A stretch of DNA of 64,000 nt from Nosema muscidifuracis (lineage: Eukaryota > Microsporidia > Nosematidae). The position numbers and the translations under genes were made by a program. Where the stretch lies: assembly GCA_028335825.1 (NCBI GenBank), contig JAIOKI010000021.1, positions 1-64,000 of the forward strand, given 5' to 3'. The notes beneath the pieces were generated by a model. It did no database searches. It saw only the letters and a list, made by a program, of their open reading frames with translations, and was not told where the DNA came from. Below are positions 25,211 through 36,974 of this stretch, one piece after another (the first letter of the stretch is position 1; every line of letters begins with the position of its first letter).

Positions 25211-25560
25211 ATGTTTACTGATATTTTATATACATAATACAAAGCTCTAATATCAAACATCTTAATTTATATTATAAAGAAAAACAACTGATGACTGATC
25301 AATAAAGATATAATTCAACTTATGTTTGATAACATTTATGATATATTGATAATGAAGTCTAAATTTGATGAAACATTTATAGATGATGAATTTATGCTGA
25401 GATAATATCTATTTTATAATAATGAAGTTAAGTCAATTTTTCTTAAAATTATGAAATTACTAAGTTCATGATATAAAGATTATGATAAATTTTCAAATAC
25501 ATATATTGTTGATAATGTTGTCAAAGAGATCTAGTAAATTATAGAAATGCTTCTCCTTAA
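25211..25560 (+). pseudogene. Dead paralogue of the secreted protein at 63089
   Basis: A well-preserved start signal, TTACCCCTATG, opens the relic. From 25258 the DNA and its translation align with the gene at 63089: LIYYKEK-type sequence opposite LNLYYEEK, FDNIYDILI opposite FDNIWEILI, FDETFIDDEF opposite FDEAFIDDEF, KIMKLLSS opposite KIMSHLSS, and VDNVVKEI opposite ADNMAKEV. One frameshift in the signal-peptide region and at least five stops break it. It starts 28 bases past the end of the MULE copy. Because its frame follows the second reading frame of the 63 kb gene, it shows independently which frame is ancestral there. Confidence 0.75.
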
Positions 25561-25599
25561 TTAACAACTTCTTCTTTTATGATCCCTGTATTTTTTAAT

Positions 25600-26600
25600 T
25601 CTTTGTTATATAATACTAATTAAAGTATTCCGTATCCTAAACTTTTGCAAGACATTCCTTCTCACTTATGCTAGTGGAGTTTTTTCTTCATTTCAGATTT
25701 GAGATAAAATGCTTCTAATATTAACAGATCATTATAATATGTCTAGTTAAATTCTATTTGTTTACATAAATATCTTTAAAGATTTCTTCATGTTTGATGT
25801 TCTAATTATAATCGATCTTTCATTTTATTATATGATATAACTGCTTGGAAATGACTACACGTTTAGTAATAAATTTCATTTAATAATTAATCATTTATGT
25901 AGTTTTCTTATTTGTTGTAACTTAGAATTTCTTGTATTAATGACTTATCTTTCTTGATTATAGAACATATCCTGATCTTAATATTGTTTTTTTTAGTTTA
26001 GTGTTAGATTGTTCTTTTCTACAATTTTAATTAATTTTTTGAATTTATGTCATGTTCATCATGATTTTCTATATATAATAATATCATCTATATAGACAAT
26101 ACAAGATTTACAAATTTTTATCCCCTTAAAATATTATCCATATAATGCTGAAAAATGGTTAATCCTTTTCATTCATATTATAAATGTTTATATCTAAATG
26201 ATGTTCTAAAAAGATCTTTTTCTAAAAGTATATTATTAAAAAATCATCTTTCAAGTCTATATTAGCAAATTATTTGTTACTTCTAATTTAAGAATTAAAT
26301 GTTCTATATCTATCTAGATCTACTATTTTGTTATGATATATCAAGTTTAATATTATTATCACCCTTATATTAGAATTAATAAAACTCTTATATTTTTATC
26401 CATGTTTATTTTGATTCTATATTATAATATTTCGATAACAGAAACTTTAATACTTCTTCCATATCATCTTTATATTTTTAAAAAATATTGGAATTCTTCT
26501 CTACATTTCTATCATAGACTAGATGAATATTTTATGTTCTTATTTATGATTCCCTAAGGTATAATATAAAACTTTAGAAAATATTCTTTCTTTTTATAAT
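25600..26600 (-). mobile_element. Ty3/gypsy-type reverse transcriptase fossil
   Basis: The minus strand carries a reverse transcriptase core of Ty3/gypsy type, with a YIDD-type catalytic box near 26080 and family-typical sequence on both sides. No LTR or integrase was found attached. It is heavily broken (well over ten interruptions) and looks old. Confidence 0.6.
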
Positions 26601-27215
26601 ATATATCTTAAATTTCTTTTCAAGGTATTTTCACTCTTTTATAAATTGAAGATAATATGAACATATACATCATGCTAGTATCAAATACTACTTTATTTTT
26701 TAGTTTTGTAGATATATCAAATATTCTACATTTAATATTTTATTATACTACCTTTACTTTTATATCGATATTTCTTCTTGATTTCTAATACTTATTTTAT
26801 AAACATTCTTCTTTACTATATATCGATTATTTGTTAAATCTTGAATTAATTACATCATCAATTTTATCTTTATTAATCATTTTGTTGTTATTCATTTCAA
26901 GTATATTATTTAGTGTCAGTATGTATGTTTTACTATGAAATATTCTTTTCTAACTCCACAAATAATAATTTTATTGAAACATACCCTGGTATCATATTAA
27001 TTTGTTATATAAAATTATTTAATTTATCAATAGTAGATCAGTATATCCAATAGAATATTTTTAGACTAATTTAAGTCTAATTATGTATGAACTGATCCAA
27101 TTATAATTCTTAAAATATTCCCTTAAATAGAATTCTACTTTAAGACTATAATTATGCATTTCATTGCATAATCATCTCCTTTCTAATTATAAAAAGAAAA
27201 ACTTTCTTTATTTCT
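26601..27215. other. Spacer upstream of the homeodomain gene
   Basis: No coding sequence was recognised. The last 90 bases before the homeodomain gene contain TAAAAAG/AAAAACT runs but no CCC- or GGG-like start signal. Confidence 0.4.
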
Positions 27216-27482
27216 ATGAGCAAGAAAACTCTAAATTTCATTGACCAAGAAAATGAAATTTTAGAATCATATTCCTTCTCTAATAGAAAACCCAGATTTA
27301 GATATAAATATACTAAAATGAAGGAGGAATATTTGGAAGAGTTTTTTCGAAATAATCCCTATCCTAATAAAATGGATAAGATAGGGATCAACATACGAAC
27401 AAGGATACCTATTTGTAACTTAAAAATATGGTTTCAAAATAGGAGATCCAAAGAAAAACATAAAAAGAAAAATATGTCTTAA
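27216..27482 (+). CDS. Homeodomain transcription factor, 88 aa
   Basis: The homeodomain spans about residues 25-84 and makes up nearly the whole protein. Helix 3 reads KIWFQNRRSKEK, giving the hallmark W48 (Trp72), F49, Q50, N51 (Asn75) and R53. Leu40 and Phe44 fall on homeodomain positions 16 and 20, and NPYP at 47-50 fits the helix 1-2 loop of fungal-type factors. A basic C-terminal tail (KHKKK) should act as a nuclear signal. It is expected to bind DNA in the nucleus; targets are unknown. Small stand-alone homeodomain proteins are known in microsporidia. Unlike almost every other gene here, no CCC-like signal precedes the ATG. It is isolated between retroelement and relic DNA, yet its frame is intact. 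Confidence 0.9.
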   Translation: MSKKTLNFIDQENEILESYSFSNRKPRFRYKYTKMKEEYLEEFFRNNPYPNKMDKIGINIRTRIPICNLKIWFQNRRSKEKHKKKNMS

Positions 27483-27889
27483 ATCCATAATCTTAAAATA
27501 AATAAATATTCATGTAAATATTTTTAGGTTTTTTCAATATTAAAAAATTGAATTTATCATAAATATTATTTTGAATATTAGTTGAATTACAAAATGTTGT
27601 AATTAAAGATACTAGATTCTTGTAAATAAAGAATATCTAAACTTATTAATTAGGAGTTAGTTTTTATATCTTTAGGAAAACAATTCTTTTGAGTTTTTAG
27701 TTGTATAAAAATGACATCATATTTCTAATACAATCTTAAATAATTTTAGTTTGAAATTATATTTATAATGTAACACAATAAAATCTTTTGTATTTTACAT
27801 AGATTTTCTAAATTCAGTAATATTTCTATGTTCTTTAAATTATACCAAAATATTAATAATTATCAAATTTTCTTTACTATATTTATAAT
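27483..27889. other. Spacer, nothing seen
   Basis: AT-rich DNA between the homeodomain gene and the next relic. No feature is supported. Confidence 0.4.
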
Positions 27890-28560
27890 CATCAAAATTT
27901 AATAATTTTATTTTTTTTCTCTTTAATATCCTTTTTTATTACTTGAATATATATTTCTCTACTTTTTTCATTCTTGTTCCATATTATATAGCTTTCTTTG
28001 GAAATGATCATATATTCATCAAATTGTATTTCTCAATAAAATTTATTCTTATCATCATTTAATGAAAGAATCTTCACTCAAATCAAACCAGTAATTTTCT
28101 AAATCTGTATCTAAGAAAGGAATCATTACTTCAAAATTATTATTAGATATTACTGCTTAACATAATTGGGGTTTAATGATATAAAATTCCTCTACAGATG
28201 AATAATCTCAATCAAAAATAAATTTTCTACATTCATTCCCTTTTAATCACAATTTCTGTTTTTTAATAATCTTTCATTATTAAGTCTAACAATATATGAG
28301 TCACAAGGTCATATTTCAATTATTTTCTCCAAATCCAATAATCTACCCTTGAAGTATTTATTACATCCACTCAGATTCTTCTGCTTAGTTAGCTCTTTAA
28401 ACTCTTTTAACTAATTTCGTCTATTTCCTCCTCCTTACACGTATTTTTGATAATAAAAAATTTCAAATTCCTAGAAGCTCTTTCAAAAATCTCTCTTTTC
28501 CAGCTTTCCTTTTCAACTCTATATAACTCTGATGTATACATAATAATCTCTAGTTCTATA
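27890..28560 (-). pseudogene. Large unidentified coding relic
   Basis: The minus strand is protein-like for more than 200 codons (for example GCNKYFKGRLLDLEKIIEI, DSYIVRLNNERLLKNRNCD, PFLDTDLENYWFDLSEDSF, QFDEYMIISKESYIIW). It is broken by several interruptions. It may be part of a retroelement polyprotein or a host gene; no diagnostic motif was found. Its sequence is better preserved than most relics here. Confidence 0.4.
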
Positions 28561-28852
28561 AAAGTATCCTAAACTCTTAACCATAGTAATCACTTGACAA
28601 TTTGGTTTTTAGTATCGCCCCTATATTAATGCTTAAATTTAATTTGAGCTATATAATAGAATATAAGATTGTTTCAAGAAAAAATTATTATTATAAAAGA
28701 AAAGCATCAAAATTTCAATCCAATAATTCATATTTCACACCATTAAATTTCTGCTTGTAGAGCATGAAAAAGATAAAACAGGATATTATTTTATGACAGC
28801 AATAATTGAATATTGTATTTTTAATTAATTAATAAATAAATAGTTAAATTTT

Positions 28853-30472
28853 TTAATAATATATTCGTTTATAATCATCCAAAAAATTATGAATATTATC
28901 ATAACTTGGTTTATTCTGATTATAACTAATTAAATTGCATAATTCTGATTTAATATTTTCAAGTATTAACGTATAAAAATCGTATCGATATTTAGAGTTT
29001 TTTCCATTTGATAAAATCCTACAATAGAATTGATTTATGCAAAAAATAATTTGATCGAAAGTATTCTTTGATAAATTTTCTACACTTTCAAAGAATTTAA
29101 ACAGCATCAATGTATTTTTAGAAAACTTATCTCTATTTTTTCTCTTCTCGTACATCTCACACATTTCAAAATACATTAATAGATCAAAAAAGACACTTGA
29201 AATATTATCATGTTTATAACTAATTTCATCCATGATAAACTGAGAAAGTTTTTCGTAATATTTAGAGGTATCATTTTCTTTGATTAATTTAGGATTAACG
29301 TAATCAAGATTTAGTTTATTATTACATTTTTCAACTAAATCTAATTTTAATAGAATTTCATACATTATCAGATTTCTAGCTTTTCCTTTATTAGATAGAA
29401 TACTTGTTAAAATGTCCTTGTATAAATTACTATCTTTTATAAGATAAAAAAATCTTGAAATAGTTTCAATTGTATCTACACTGTATTTTTGACAAGTATT
29501 GAAAAAAATATTCATTTCTTCAAGAACATCTTTATCGATACACTTATTTTTAAAATAAGAACGCCAATTCATAAATATTTCAATATTAAATAATCTTACT
29601 TGATGATTTTGATCTTCTTTTTTACTAGAGTTATCTAAAGATTTAAAATGGTTCAAAGTAATATTTTTAACAAATACGCCATTTTCATTAGATCCAGTTA
29701 TTTTTCTGCAGTTATCAAATTCTCTTGCTCTTAACTCAACTATATCATAATATCTATCAATATAAAGACGGGAAATATTTATTAATGATAATAAACTTAA
29801 TATTTCGTTTAAATCCTGTTCATTATAATTAGAATTCTTTTTAGAATAATACTCAACATATTTTTTAAAATTAAATTCATTCATATCAATATTGTATATA
29901 AACATATTATCACTATCTTGAGTTAAACTAAAATTTAATTCAAGATTATCGTATTTCCGTATTTCGTAAAGTCTATAAGAACTTTTTCTGTAGTTAATAA
30001 AATAATCTAAAGATGAATTATTTATCAAAATTTTATCATAATCTAAGATTGACTTAGAATCTTCATTATCATTAATATAATGAGAATAATTTGAAAGATT
30101 TTTCATTATATTATAAATCATTTTTGTATACTTAATATTATATTCATTATCATCAATATATAAATACTTCTTTTTATCTTTAAATTCGCATATGATTTCA
30201 ACCAACTTTCTTTTAAAGTTTTCATTTAGTTCCTTATCTAATTTAATTGTTTTTTCATTTGCTGAATCTCGTGATTCATCATATTTTTTAAAATAAATTA
30301 CATCTTCATAGATCTCTAAAGAATGTATTGGAAGATTAAAATCTTTGCCTATAAATAAAAAATCTCCTGAATCAGTTTTCTTCGAAATTATTTTAGATAA
30401 ATCTTCTCGTATTTCTTCTTTCATTTTAGATGTAGCAATTGATATTAAATGTAGTAAAGCAAAAAATTTCAT
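28853..30472 (-). CDS. Putative secreted protein, 539 aa, family A member 1
   Basis: The signal TACCCCATCATG precedes the start. Residues 1-16 (MKFFALLHLISIATSK) are a signal peptide and no membrane segment follows. The first ~130 residues share a layout with the genes at 45619 and 51974: an amphipathic helix, SGDF (TGDY, SYDY in the others), a short beta-like stretch ending KKYDES, IKLDKELNENFKRKLVEI, YLYIDD, and NIMKNLSNYSHYI. The middle is Asn/Asp/Lys-rich; the C-terminal half is helical with LLMYFEMCEMYEKRKN, paralleling LLYFELCDIANNQ in the second member. Members are strongly diverged, so the family is old. No outside homology was recognised. It lies on the opposite strand to the other two. 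A secreted role at the host interface is an inference from signal peptide and location. Confidence 0.85.
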   Translation of the reverse strand: MKFFALLHLISIATSKMKEEIREDLSKIISKKTDSGDFLFIGKDFNLPIHSLEIYEDVIYFKKYDESRDSANEKTIKLDKELNENFKRKLVEIICEFKDKKKYLYIDDNEYNIKYTKMIYNIMKNLSNYSHYINDNEDSKSILDYDKILINNSSLDYFINYRKSSYRLYEIRKYDNLELNFSLTQDSDNMFIYNIDMNEFNFKKYVEYYSKKNSNYNEQDLNEILSLLSLINISRLYIDRYYDIVELRAREFDNCRKITGSNENGVFVKNITLNHFKSLDNSSKKEDQNHQVRLFNIEIFMNWRSYFKNKCIDKDVLEEMNIFFNTCQKYSVDTIETISRFFYLIKDSNLYKDILTSILSNKGKARNLIMYEILLKLDLVEKCNNKLNLDYVNPKLIKENDTSKYYEKLSQFIMDEISYKHDNISSVFFDLLMYFEMCEMYEKRKNRDKFSKNTLMLFKFFESVENLSKNTFDQIIFCINQFYCRILSNGKNSKYRYDFYTLILENIKSELCNLISYNQNKPSYDNIHNFLDDYKRIYY

Positions 30473-31628
30473 GATGGGGTAAAAAAAATTTCAAATTTAT
30501 ATTTTTTCAAATAAATTAATTTTTTTTTTAATTTAAAATTGACAAATAAGAAATCATAGATATGTTAGAAATAAAGGAATAAAGAATTCTTATTTTTGTA
30601 TTTAAATTAAATTATTTTAAATTTAAAAACTATATGAATATATTTTTGAAATATTTTTTTGTAGTTAGAAAATAATAAATTTATCATAATTAATATAATA
30701 TTTTATTTTTATGTAATTGTTGTGTAATTTTAATTTACAAATAAAAATTTATCATTTAAATTAAAAATATATCAAACATTTATATATATCAGAAAAAGAG
30801 ATAATAATTTTCCATGTATAATTAGAATTCTCATGATTTAAGAAATTAAATTTTATAAATTCAAGATGTTTGAATGATAATAATAAATTAAAAATTACGT
30901 ATTTAAATTCTGATTTTATAATTTATAATGTGAGAGTGAGACAATGTAGATACTCTAATAGATTATATAACAATATTGATTGATAATTTAAATACTTTAT
31001 TATTGTTAGAAGAGTAGAATTTCATCTTCTATTTATAGTTGATTATACATAGATAAATTGATTGTTTCAAAGTATTGTACTAATATTAAACATATATTGA
31101 ACATAAAACAAGTAATTTCAAAAATATAATTTTGTAACTATAATTAATATTTCACATTTCTAAAAATTACCAGCCAAAATTACAAATTCAATATTTAATA
31201 GGTATGAAGATTATGTACATAAATGTTACGTTATACCAGGACTTAACAAAAAAAAATTGAATGATTCTTCTATAATTTGTACATAATAAAATTTTTTTAT
31301 TATCATCTTACGAAAAGCCACGTGGTCATAACAAAATTTATAAATAAAACAATATAACATAACAGGATATTTTTTGTATTTGTTTGTAATTAATTCATTA
31401 ATTATGCTTCCTTTTCTTAATGCTCTAAACTTATTATGAGCTACTTACACATGAATTCTGTTGATGCAGAATTTAATCATTATTCTATATAATATAATTA
31501 CTTAGTCCTAAATGTCATTTGAACTGATTTTCTGAGAATACTTGTTATTATACCAGACTTTGTTTTTAACATACCTTTAGATCACTACTGTACAGGAACT
31601 ATACATTCTTTGTTAATATTATTTATTG
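30473..31628. other. Intergenic, 1.15 kb, no supported feature
   Basis: AT-rich spacer between the family A gene and the next MULE fragment. No coding relic was identified. Confidence 0.4.
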
Positions 31629-32130
31629 ATTTTCCAAAACGTTAAATAAATTACCCCTTTTTATGAATTTCTATTGGATAAACAACATAAAAGAAATTAA
31701 ATCTTAGACATATATTATTACATATATAGACAAAGGGGACAATGTACCAATAGAAAAATTTATTGTCAATTCTTCAATTCATATCGTAATGCAAAAGTTA
31801 AAACTTTTAATGTTGACTTATTAATCAAGTTTTAAGTATATACACACTACTGATTTATTAAATTGTAAATGAAGAGCAATACTTGCTGATTCATTATTTG
31901 TATAAGCTACATTATAGGCTTGTTTATGAAACAATGGCAAGAATTATATTATTTTATACTGTAAAAGTCTCTATGTATAGATTGAAGTCTGATTGTATGC
32001 CATTTACTGGTATTTTAGATTCAGATAATTTTGATATTACTAAATTTTACTTACCAGATGACAGAAACTTCATCTTATTTGTGCATAAAAGATAGTCGTT
32101 GTTTGTGATAAACTACCTGATATTCAGAAA
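31629..32130 (+). mobile_element. MULE DNA transposon, copy 2 (5' fragment)
   Basis: It begins with GATTTTCCAAAACG, the same terminal repeat as the left end of copy 1 and the right end of copy 3. It then tracks copy 1: CTATTGGATAAAC, ACTTGCTGATTCATTATTTGT, and GTCTGATTGTATGCCATTTA all have counterparts at 23960-24300. A start signal ACCCCTTTTTATG opens the transposase frame, which stops after 14 codons; a 70-codon open piece (31883-32095) is part of the N-terminal region. The catalytic block is missing, so it is truncated on the right. Confidence 0.6.
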
Positions 32131-33179
32131 ATCATGAACAAATATTTATATATACATTGAAGTTGGTAAAATACTAAAGAAAATTTTAGAATTATATGAC
32201 TCTAGAGATGTTAAAAATAATTTATACAAACTATAGATCATGAATTTCTATAAAATATTATCTGAAATATAAATATATCTATAGATTTCTATTCTTCATA
32301 ATAAATACTATATTGATAAAGAAGGTAACTCAAAAATTAATAATTTATAATCCATATAGTACTAAAAATACTATATCTAGTTTTGTCTCACAGTTTAATA
32401 TGATGTATAATTAAACTGTTTATTTAGTCGTTAAGAATGTAATCTTGGTCATGAATTGATATCTGTTCTTCAGGATTAGCAATACAAAGAATGGCTATTT
32501 TTTATATGTAATGTGTTTAGATATATTATTATATGAATATTTTATAGTGTTATAAATACGATGATGACTCGACACGAGATAATTCACCATATTTAATGAT
32601 CAGAAAGCATAAATATAATGACTAGAATCATTTAATTATAGATATTTCATCTATATACAGTAAAACTATGACCAAATTAGAAATTCATCATAGTATAAGT
32701 ATAAATATCTGGTATATTGTTCGAGTATAAAGAATTGACTAGAAATATTTATAAATACTTACTATCTCATGTAACAGAAATAGAAATAAAGACACTGAAC
32801 TTTTTATTGAAGATTTAATCTATAATCTTTTATGATAAAAGTAAAACAATTAAGACTTTGGTCTTAGTATTAAATTTAATATATTATATAAGAAAATTTT
32901 AAAATTTAGAACTATCTTTCATCTAATATCCTCGAAATTATAAGAACAGTCGAAACAGGGTATGTCGCTTATCTATTTTCTATAAGAATCAAAGATTAAA
33001 TGCAACAAATAAATGTGATTGAAATAGAGAGAGAGAAGATAAAACATACCTATTCTAGAAATATAAATAAATCGAAAAGTTAAGGTATAGCAGATATTGA
33101 CTAGTTAAATTGTTATTTATGCACTATATATAAAGATACTTGATTGACATATTATTAAGAAATATAGTGCGAATAAAAT
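32131..33179. other. Relic-rich spacer, unassigned
   Basis: Scattered protein-like scraps occur (for example DDDSTRDNSPYLMI near 32560) between the truncated MULE and the next retroelement fossil. No family can be given. Confidence 0.3.
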
Positions 33180-34300
33180 TTCGGTTTTTATATACAGTAA
33201 TATTTGTTGTGACATACATGGATTTAACTAAGATAAAAAATTATTGTCAGTTAAGCAATTATTGACTTTTTGAATAACGATATTATATCATTAGATTGAA
33301 GTCTAGTATTTTTATACCCATATTTAGTAAAAAGTAAAAAAAAATTGAGTAAAATCAGAGAATAATGATGAGAGAAGTTCGTAAGTTTTAATTTTATGGT
33401 ATAAACTAATTGTAGATTATGATTTTTTACTAAGATAAAAAATAGTTCAATTTGTATTCTATTCAACTATGGATAGACTTCTTTTTATTAGATCTATGAG
33501 ACAACTAAGGTAAAATACAAATGATAGTTATAAATTGTACCTGTTTAGAAATATCTTATTCACAAGATTATTATTCAATCTAAGGTTTGAAATTCCTAAA
33601 GAATGTGATTTTCAAATCTAATTGATTCGATATTCTATCATAAGTAGACCATGAATGTTATCATTTATCAACAAAATATTATTTGATATTTCCAGTGAAA
33701 TATAAATACACTACTACAGTCATATAAATTTTTGAGATTCTTTGGATCATTTTTACTGTATACCTATGATTACAAAGATTTATTATTTAAGAAGTCATAC
33801 AAATTATATTTTTTGTTTGATTGGTTTGATAAAGAGTTTCACAATACTATAAATAAGTTAAAACAATTCAACTAATTATAGATGAATTTACCATGGATTG
33901 CAAGAAATGATAAGAAAATGTTTCTGTAACGAATAGAATGATTGATGAGCATTTAAAATTTTATAGAGTTAATAAATTTTTCAAATTTGTTATTGAAGGT
34001 ATATATTGAAATTTATGTGAAAAATTTTAAAGATATGTATCAAAGAAAAGAAGTTTGATGAATAATTTATATTTTCATATTTCTTTATGATTAATTTAAC
34101 TGAAGATCTATAACTTAAATAGTTTTCAGAATTGATATATCTCATTTTTATATCGATTTTGCTTCATATGATCATTAAGATTTACATACATATTCAATGA
34201 CCAATTATTATATAATAAAAAGACATTATGTTAGTTAATCTTTTGAGTGATTACAATACTCAATTTTAGGCAGTATAATAATATATTTGTAAAATATACC
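33180..34300 (+). mobile_element. Ty3/gypsy retroelement fossil
   Basis: The plus strand near 33710-33880 has the layout of the region joining reverse transcriptase and RNase H in Ty3/gypsy elements (an LRFFGSF-like segment followed by an FDWFDKEF-like segment). The outer limits are uncertain and no LTRs were seen. It is broken many times and looks old. Confidence 0.45.
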
Positions 34301-34326
34301 ACCCAATATAAATTGATGCAAAATAT

Positions 34327-35388
34327 TTAATTAAATATTCCAGATGATATTAAGTAGATTATCAAAGATATTATAATGATAAATGCACCAGTAAGACCGC
34401 ATCCTAATTTCATTTTATTCTTCTTATTCTTAACAGAATATAATCCTAATAAGCTTATCAATACTATTCCTGTAACTGAAACAGGTACAACAGTATTTAT
34501 ATCGAAATCCTTAGTTTCAGTAGAATTTTCAACTGTAGAAATTTCTTCAATACTATGTAATCTTCTTCCATAATGAACAAGATCCTGTCTAAAAGATAAA
34601 TCTTCAGGGCTTCTTATCATTAATTCAACATTCAATATTTTGCTAATTTCATTAAGTTGATTCTCAAAATCTTCGTTCTTACAATCTGATTGAATATCTC
34701 GACTTACAGCATCAGACAAACACTTCAAGTTGTTAAAACATTCGTCACGTAATTCATACGCACTGCATCTGACAGCATTTATATTAGAAGCATTATCACA
34801 AAGCTCTTCTAATTTTTTAAAAAAAATATCCTTGGCTTTATCGACATGTTTACCTACGTCATATTTTACCAGTTTTTTGTTTATCGGTCGATAATCGTAT
34901 TTATCACACCCTTCAATATACTTATCATCTGTATAAATGTTTTCAAAATCATATAATGTACATATTCTGTAAAACGATAAATAATCATAAGAATATTTTA
35001 AGCAAATTGGATCACAATTACATAACTTTCTAGTATAATGCTCCAAACATTTTGGTATTATACTGATTTCTCTTTTTTCAGAATCTTGAACATTTACGTT
35101 TTGTGTCATATTCTTACACATTTGTACCTTCGAAATTATAACATCAAATTTCCAATCAATAAATTTATCTATATATTCAAAATTAGCTTTTGTACTTGGG
35201 TTAAGTAATATTTATGAAGTAGAATTTGTAGCAGCTACCTTGTTAGAAGAATTCAAATTATCAATTTCATGTGCTCCTAATCCTTCAATATTTTGATCTT
35301 CCGCTGCATCTTTATTAATTTCGTTTCGTTCTGGATTGTTAATAGCAAGATAAACTTTGTTAGTATTGTTGGTATTAGGTATCTTCAT
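34327..35388 (-). pseudogene. Cys-rich two-TM surface-type protein gene with one in-frame TAA
   Basis: A CACCC signal lies 10-15 bases upstream of ATG 35388. The frame runs 58 codons (MKIPNTNNTNKVYLAINN...), meets TAA at 35212-35214, and continues in the same frame to 34327. An internal ATG at 35121 could give a 264-residue protein. In that numbering the ectodomain carries Cys at 25, 34, 36, 40, 54, 72, 108, 119, 128, 134 and 147, followed by membrane segments at about 211-230 and 239-260 and a four-residue tail. The pattern of a Cys-rich domain plus C-terminal membrane anchor suits a surface or vesicle protein. There is no N-terminal signal peptide in either version. No family was recognised; a resemblance to apicomplexan PIR proteins is only architectural. 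The 94-residue upstream part may be dead 5' coding sequence or an upstream ORF. Confidence 0.65.
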
Positions 35389-35663
35389 TTTAAATTTTGG
35401 GTGTTATGTATTTATATAGTTTATTTTTAATTAATAGTATTTTAATTAAAATCTTATGATTTTAATCTAAAAGAATTGCATGAAAGTGATTTTTTAAAAT
35501 ATTTAAAAAATATTTTATATTGATATTACTTTTAATTTAAAAAAGTTATAAAATTTTAATTAAAACTTCATCTTACAATACTATAAAATACACTATGATT
35601 ATATAAACTAGATTTTTATCTAAATTTACTAAAATTTGTTATTTCTTTTCAGAATTACAATAG

Positions 35664-35801
35664 ATGAATGGTATCTATCATAGAAAGATCCTACTTGCAG
35701 TTCTTTCTTTACATGTGTTCTCATCTATGATCGCAAGACATACTTTCAAGAATGTTCTTGAGAACTCTGATTTGTATATTTTTGTGGTAAGTAGTTACTA
35801 A
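35664..35801 (+). CDS. Doubtful 45-aa ORF in a GC-richer island
   Basis: MNGIYHRKILLAVLSLHVFSS-type N-terminus looks like a signal peptide, and 35660-35780 has visibly more G and C than its surroundings. The frame ends at TAA just after a GTAAGT at 35787. No CCC-like signal is present. It could be the N-terminal remnant of a secreted protein or a fragment of something transferred or transposed. Confidence 0.2.
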   Translation: MNGIYHRKILLAVLSLHVFSSMIARHTFKNVLENSDLYIFVVSSY

Positions 35802-36080
35802 GTTGTAAATATAACTACAAAAGAAGTTATTTTGGTCTCACATTTACTTGATCTAGAATATTATTAATTATTGATTCAAGTATTTTTTATTAATCATTTT
35901 ATCATAAAATCAAATTTCACTACAATGTACTTAAATTTAATTATATAGTTCGTTTCGATTTATAAAGTAATTAATTAAATTTTTATAAATTGATCAAATT
36001 TTAAATTAATATTAAATTCAAAATATTGTTAATAGTTCATAAATATTTAATATATGTAAAAATAAGTTTTGTGATAAATA

Positions 36081-36094
36081 ACCTACCTAACCTA
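36081..36094 (+). repeat. Short interstitial telomere-like tract
   Basis: ACCTACCTAACCTA matches the terminal array (mixed CCTA and CCTAA units) in the same orientation. It may be a telomeric insertion at a repaired break, or chance within a decayed reading frame (…NLPNLDE…). Confidence 0.3.
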
Positions 36095-36974
36095 GATGAA
36101 ACACAAATATGATCAATTATTTTTTATACAAATTTATTTCAATAATGATACTATTAGTGGTTACAAGATATAAAATGTAACTCAAATTAAAAAGTTGAAT
36201 AAAAGATGAGATTTTAATAAAGTACTCAGAGGAACTTTAGAAAGCTAAACTATGAACAAGAGTCATAAGAAATCTATAATAAATATTAAAAAGAAACAAA
36301 CTTGTCAGAAGTGTAAATTGAAAAGATTGATGAATAAGTAATTGACAAAAAATATTAGATCATAAATATTTTGTTTTATATATACTTAATGACGTGTTGT
36401 TCTATACTTCTCTTAAAATAATAATTTTAACATTTTTTGTTTTAAATCATATATTCCTCTTTATCTAACAATATAGTCATTATGATAATATTTTATTAAA
36501 TCCTTTCTTTACAATTTTAGTATCTGTTTATATGTTATATTTTTGGCAATATTTACTTCTTAAAAATGATATTCTCTTCATATCCTTTCATAAAATTCTA
36601 TCTAGACCTTCATATGCACTGCTTCTTGTAACAACTTATCATAAATATCATTCCAATGTGATACATTAGATTTTCAATCTTGTAATTTAAATTATTTTCC
36701 TGACGTTGATCATTCATTTTTTTTAAAAATAATTATTCCATTAAATTTATAACATAATTAGTAGATTTCTATATAAAATTTGTTCTTTACTTTATTATTA
36801 ATAATTTTAGTCTAATTAAAATTATTCAACATTTACAATTCTTATTATAATAAAGATGGTTCTTTTTTCGAAAATATTAATTTTTCTTTTCCTCATGTTT
36901 TTGTTAAAAATGACTAAAATAACAGGTTCGGTTAGTAGCTTATAAATTGATAAATATGTTAGATTTTTTTTTGA
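36095..36974. other. Relic-bearing spacer
   Basis: Around 36215-36365 one plus-strand frame is protein-like with a CQKC pair (MNKSHKKS, KKKQTCQKCKLKRLMNK) and about three stops. It is unidentified. The rest is AT-rich noise. Confidence 0.3.

Noticed and set aside
34376-34573. 65-aa plus-strand ORF
   Set aside because: Antisense shadow of the Cys-rich two-TM gene.
35787-35801. GTAAGT...ACTAAG as a tiny intron
   Set aside because: It would be about 16 bases, shorter than known microsporidian introns, and removing it leads to an immediate stop.
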